NCBI GenBank assembly: GCA_910586005.1
Contig: CAJUHG010000036.1
Location: forward strand, 21,304-29,425
Reading direction: 5' to 3'
From: an uncultured Lachnospiraceae bacterium
Lineage (GTDB): Bacteria > Bacillota > Clostridia > Lachnospirales > Lachnospiraceae
DNA length: 8,122 nt
A model generated the notes under the pieces. It saw only the letters and a program-made list of their open reading frames with translations, had not been told where the DNA came from and did not search any database. The position numbers and the translations under genes were made by a program. Shown in pieces: positions 5,972-8,122 of the stretch (position 1 is its first letter; every line of letters begins with the position of its first letter).

Positions 5972-7930
5972 CTAAATAAATTCTTTTAATTTCTGATATA
6001 ACAATTCCATCTCAATAGGTTTTGTTAAATACTCATTCATACCAATACTTTCCGCATACTGACTATCTTCCTGAAATGCATTGGCTGTTAATGCTACAAT
6101 TGGTACAACTCTTGCATCTGCACGCTTGAGTGCTCGAATTTCTTTTGTAGCAGTCATTCCATCCATCACAGGCATACGAATATCCATTAAAACAAGACGA
6201 TACCAACCTAGTTCTGAATTCTTAAATCTTTCCACTGCCTCTAATCCATTTTCAGCAGAATCTACCACCAAGTTCCAACTTTCTAATATCGTTTGAACAA
6301 TCTCAAGATTGATATCATTATCTTCTACCACAAGAACTCTTTCTTTTTGAAAACCCATTTGCTCATCAGAATTAGAATTTGTCTCTTCCTGCAACTGTTT
6401 TGTCATAATAAAAGGCAATTCTACTATAAAAGTAGTTCCTTCCCCCAACTTGCTTTCAAAATAGATATTTCCATCCATTAATTGGACTAAATTCTTGGTA
6501 ATTGTAAGTCCTAAACCACTTCCCTCAAATACACGCCCTTCTGTAACACCTTCCTGCTCAAAAGGTTCAAATAATACTTTCTGAAACTCTTCACTCATAC
6601 CAATACCATTATCTTTTATTTGAAATTGTAAAATAACCTTCTCTCCCTGACGTTGTATCTGTTTTATTGTTAAAGTAATGTTTCCTTCATTCTCTGTATA
6701 CTTTATGGAATTATTTAATAGATTCAACAAAATCTGTGTTAAGCGCAACTCATCACTGATATAATTAACCATAACACTTTTATCAATGACAATATTAAAA
6801 CTTTGCTTTTTTTCCTCTATTGGTAAGGATATCATGCTTGTAATTTTCTCTACCATACTATGTAAATTAAATTCCTGTTCTACCAGAATAAGCTTTTTGC
6901 TATCAATCCAAGACATATCCACAATATCATTAAGCATACAAGATAAAAATCGAACTGCTCCATTAATCTTTTCTAAACACTCGCCCATTTTCTGAGGATT
7001 ATCCAAAAAAGTAGAAGCAATTTCAGACATCCCTACTATCACGTTCATAGGAGTTCTAATATCATGAGACATTCTAGAAATAAATTCAGATTTAATCTTA
7101 TTTGCTTTCTCTGCAATATTTAAAGCTTTCTGTAATTCTTTCTTTTTTTCTTCATCTTTACGCTTAATATGATCAATGTCACGTGTAAAAATTACAACGC
7201 GAAAATCCTTCTGTTTCTCTGATATCAACTGAATTTGATTGGAATGCCAATGAATTTCTCCATTTGCTCCCTTTTGAAGATATTCAAAATATATTTGTTT
7301 TTCTTCCTCTAATAGAATTTTTTTCAATGTGTCCACTGACATATTCTCACAATATAATTCCTGATACTCATCACAGACCATTTTTGCAATCTCATTCACT
7401 GTTTCATAGTATGTTTTATCCATTAAAACTTTTATAAGTCCTCTATCACAATACTGATAGCTATATAATAATCCATGAACTAAATCTGCTTCATAAATAT
7501 CAGCGTACATATTCCGGATACTAAAGGCAAACCGCTTACTAATTTCCTCTTGCTGAAAAATAGCAGTATTCATCTTCTTTTCCATCTTTTGTTCTGATTC
7601 ACTTAAAACATGATTGCTAAATGTAATTATATATGCTGGAACCTCATTTTTCCACTCCACTCTTGTAACAGCTATATCCACATATTTACCAAAAGGTCCA
7701 TCAAAACTAGTTATTTCCTTATTATCCTGCTCTCCCATATTACAAGCAGGACACCCCTTATGGTTACATCCCCACACCTTATCACAGGTATCGCCTACTT
7801 TTATTCCTGGCATTATCTTTTGAATTTGTTTATTCACATATAATATTTTATGGGTTTCCTGTGCAATAACAAAAATGGAGGTTCCTGCCATATGATCTAA
7901 TATCTTTTCTAATTGGCTTATTTTTATCAT
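5972..7930 (-). CDS. Soluble hybrid sensor histidine kinase / response regulator
   Basis: This 652-residue kinase has no membrane segment or signal peptide, so it probably senses a cytoplasmic cue. Residues about 8-106 look PAS-like and carry four cysteines (C49, C55, C60, C63). Residues about 130-255 look like a second, divergent PAS (YEADL, then HWHSNQIQLISE), followed by a charged coiled coil (255-285). The kinase core has the H box SHDIRTPMN with phosphorylation site H289 and the N box LLNLLNNSIKYT with N407. It also has DNGIGM (440-445) and GSGLGL (470-475). The receiver (about 531-650) has acidic E536/D537, phosphoacceptor D583, T615 and K637, all intact. No DNA-binding domain or HPt module is present and no partner regulator lies nearby, so its output is unknown. 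The ATG at 7930 has AGAGGA 12 bases upstream, a long spacing, but no other start fits. The promoter at 8044-8072 serves it. Confidence 0.93.
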   Translation of the reverse strand: MIKISQLEKILDHMAGTSIFVIAQETHKILYVNKQIQKIMPGIKVGDTCDKVWGCNHKGCPACNMGEQDNKEITSFDGPFGKYVDIAVTRVEWKNEVPAYIITFSNHVLSESEQKMEKKMNTAIFQQEEISKRFAFSIRNMYADIYEADLVHGLLYSYQYCDRGLIKVLMDKTYYETVNEIAKMVCDEYQELYCENMSVDTLKKILLEEEKQIYFEYLQKGANGEIHWHSNQIQLISEKQKDFRVVIFTRDIDHIKRKDEEKKKELQKALNIAEKANKIKSEFISRMSHDIRTPMNVIVGMSEIASTFLDNPQKMGECLEKINGAVRFLSCMLNDIVDMSWIDSKKLILVEQEFNLHSMVEKITSMISLPIEEKKQSFNIVIDKSVMVNYISDELRLTQILLNLLNNSIKYTENEGNITLTIKQIQRQGEKVILQFQIKDNGIGMSEEFQKVLFEPFEQEGVTEGRVFEGSGLGLTITKNLVQLMDGNIYFESKLGEGTTFIVELPFIMTKQLQEETNSNSDEQMGFQKERVLVVEDNDINLEIVQTILESWNLVVDSAENGLEAVERFKNSELGWYRLVLMDIRMPVMDGMTATKEIRALKRADARVVPIVALTANAFQEDSQYAESIGMNEYLTKPIEMELLYQKLKEFI

Positions 7931-7942
7931 AAATTCTACTAT

Positions 7943-7948
7943 TCCTCT
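7943..7948 (-). promoter_or_regulatory. Ribosome binding site of the kinase gene, widely spaced
   Basis: AGAGGA ends 12 bases before the ATG at 7930, longer than the usual 5-9. No in-frame upstream start or closer purine run was found, so translation may be modest. Confidence 0.5.
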
Positions 7949-8031
7949 AATAAATATGGTGTGCCTTCATATTTATAATTTTGTAATCAAAAGTTATTTT
8001 AACCTTGATATTATATTGTTAAATTACATCA

Positions 8032-8122
8032 CTACATAATTACATTATAAAATGTTTTTCCTATTACTGCAAGACCAAAGTAGGCAAGACCACGACAAAC
8101 GCATGAATCCCTACATCCCCCT
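8032..8122 (-). other. Unassigned right-edge segment, possible 3' end of another ORF
   Basis: One minus-strand frame is open from the right edge to a TAG at 8032-8034, reading ...CRGLAYFGLAVIGKTFYNVIM. The outer 50 bases are clearly less AT-rich than the rest of the intergenic DNA. It could be the end of a gene outside the window or part of a dispersed intergenic element. It overlaps the kinase promoter, and no start is visible, so it is not called as a gene. Confidence 0.25.
8044..8072 (-). promoter_or_regulatory. Sigma-A-type promoter of the kinase gene
   Basis: TTGCAG (8067-8072), a 17-base spacer and a perfect TATAAT (8044-8049) predict a start near 8037 and a leader of about 107 bases. 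The -35 overlaps one copy of a 9-base direct repeat GCAAGACCA (8069-8077 and 8084-8092, plus-strand reading). Confidence 0.7.

Noticed and set aside
7610..7843. Overlapping plus-strand open frames inside the kinase gene
   Set aside because: They lie opposite the PAS-like domain of a well-supported gene and show no start signals or family features.

Overview
The window is AT-rich DNA with strong Gram-positive (AGGAGG-type) ribosome binding sites, two TTG start codons and clostridial-type proteins. The best guess is a gut Firmicute of the Lachnospiraceae. This rests on base composition and recalled protein resemblance; no search was run. All four genes read on the minus strand, so transcription runs right to left. 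No tRNA, rRNA, CRISPR array or intact insertion sequence was seen.

Layout from right to left. The right edge (about 8032-8122) holds less AT-rich DNA with an unassigned open frame and a short direct repeat. It leads into a good sigma-A-type promoter (8044-8072) for a 652-residue soluble hybrid sensor histidine kinase (5972-7930). That protein has a cysteine-bearing PAS-like N-terminus and a C-terminal receiver. A 120-base gap contains a 16-base dyad and another strong promoter (5919-5947) for a 772-residue aconitase-family hydratase (3533-5851). After a 299-base AT-rich gap with a weaker promoter comes a 441-residue AI-2E/PerM-family membrane protein (1908-3233).

The gene-free stretch 1494-1907 is the most structured part of the window. 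It holds a 129-base segment bounded by perfect 20-base inverted repeats, with a third related copy between them. It also holds a minus-strand terminator whose stem is complete only with G-U pairs, a TTGACA promoter, and a four-codon leader ORF with a near-ideal Shine-Dalgarno. Downstream is a TPR-like protein gene with a TTG start (1493 to the left edge). It runs out of the window inside an array of acidic 21-residue (63-base) tandem repeats.

Each gene seems to be its own transcription unit, with a gap and usually a recognisable promoter. No operon or multi-gene system is evident, and shared direction is the main link between the genes. Placing the kinase beside the hydratase suggests no more than possible co-regulation. 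I did not find a convincing new multi-gene system. The observations most worth a second look are the inverted-repeat element, the leader ORF, the expanding repeat array and the cysteine-rich PAS domain.
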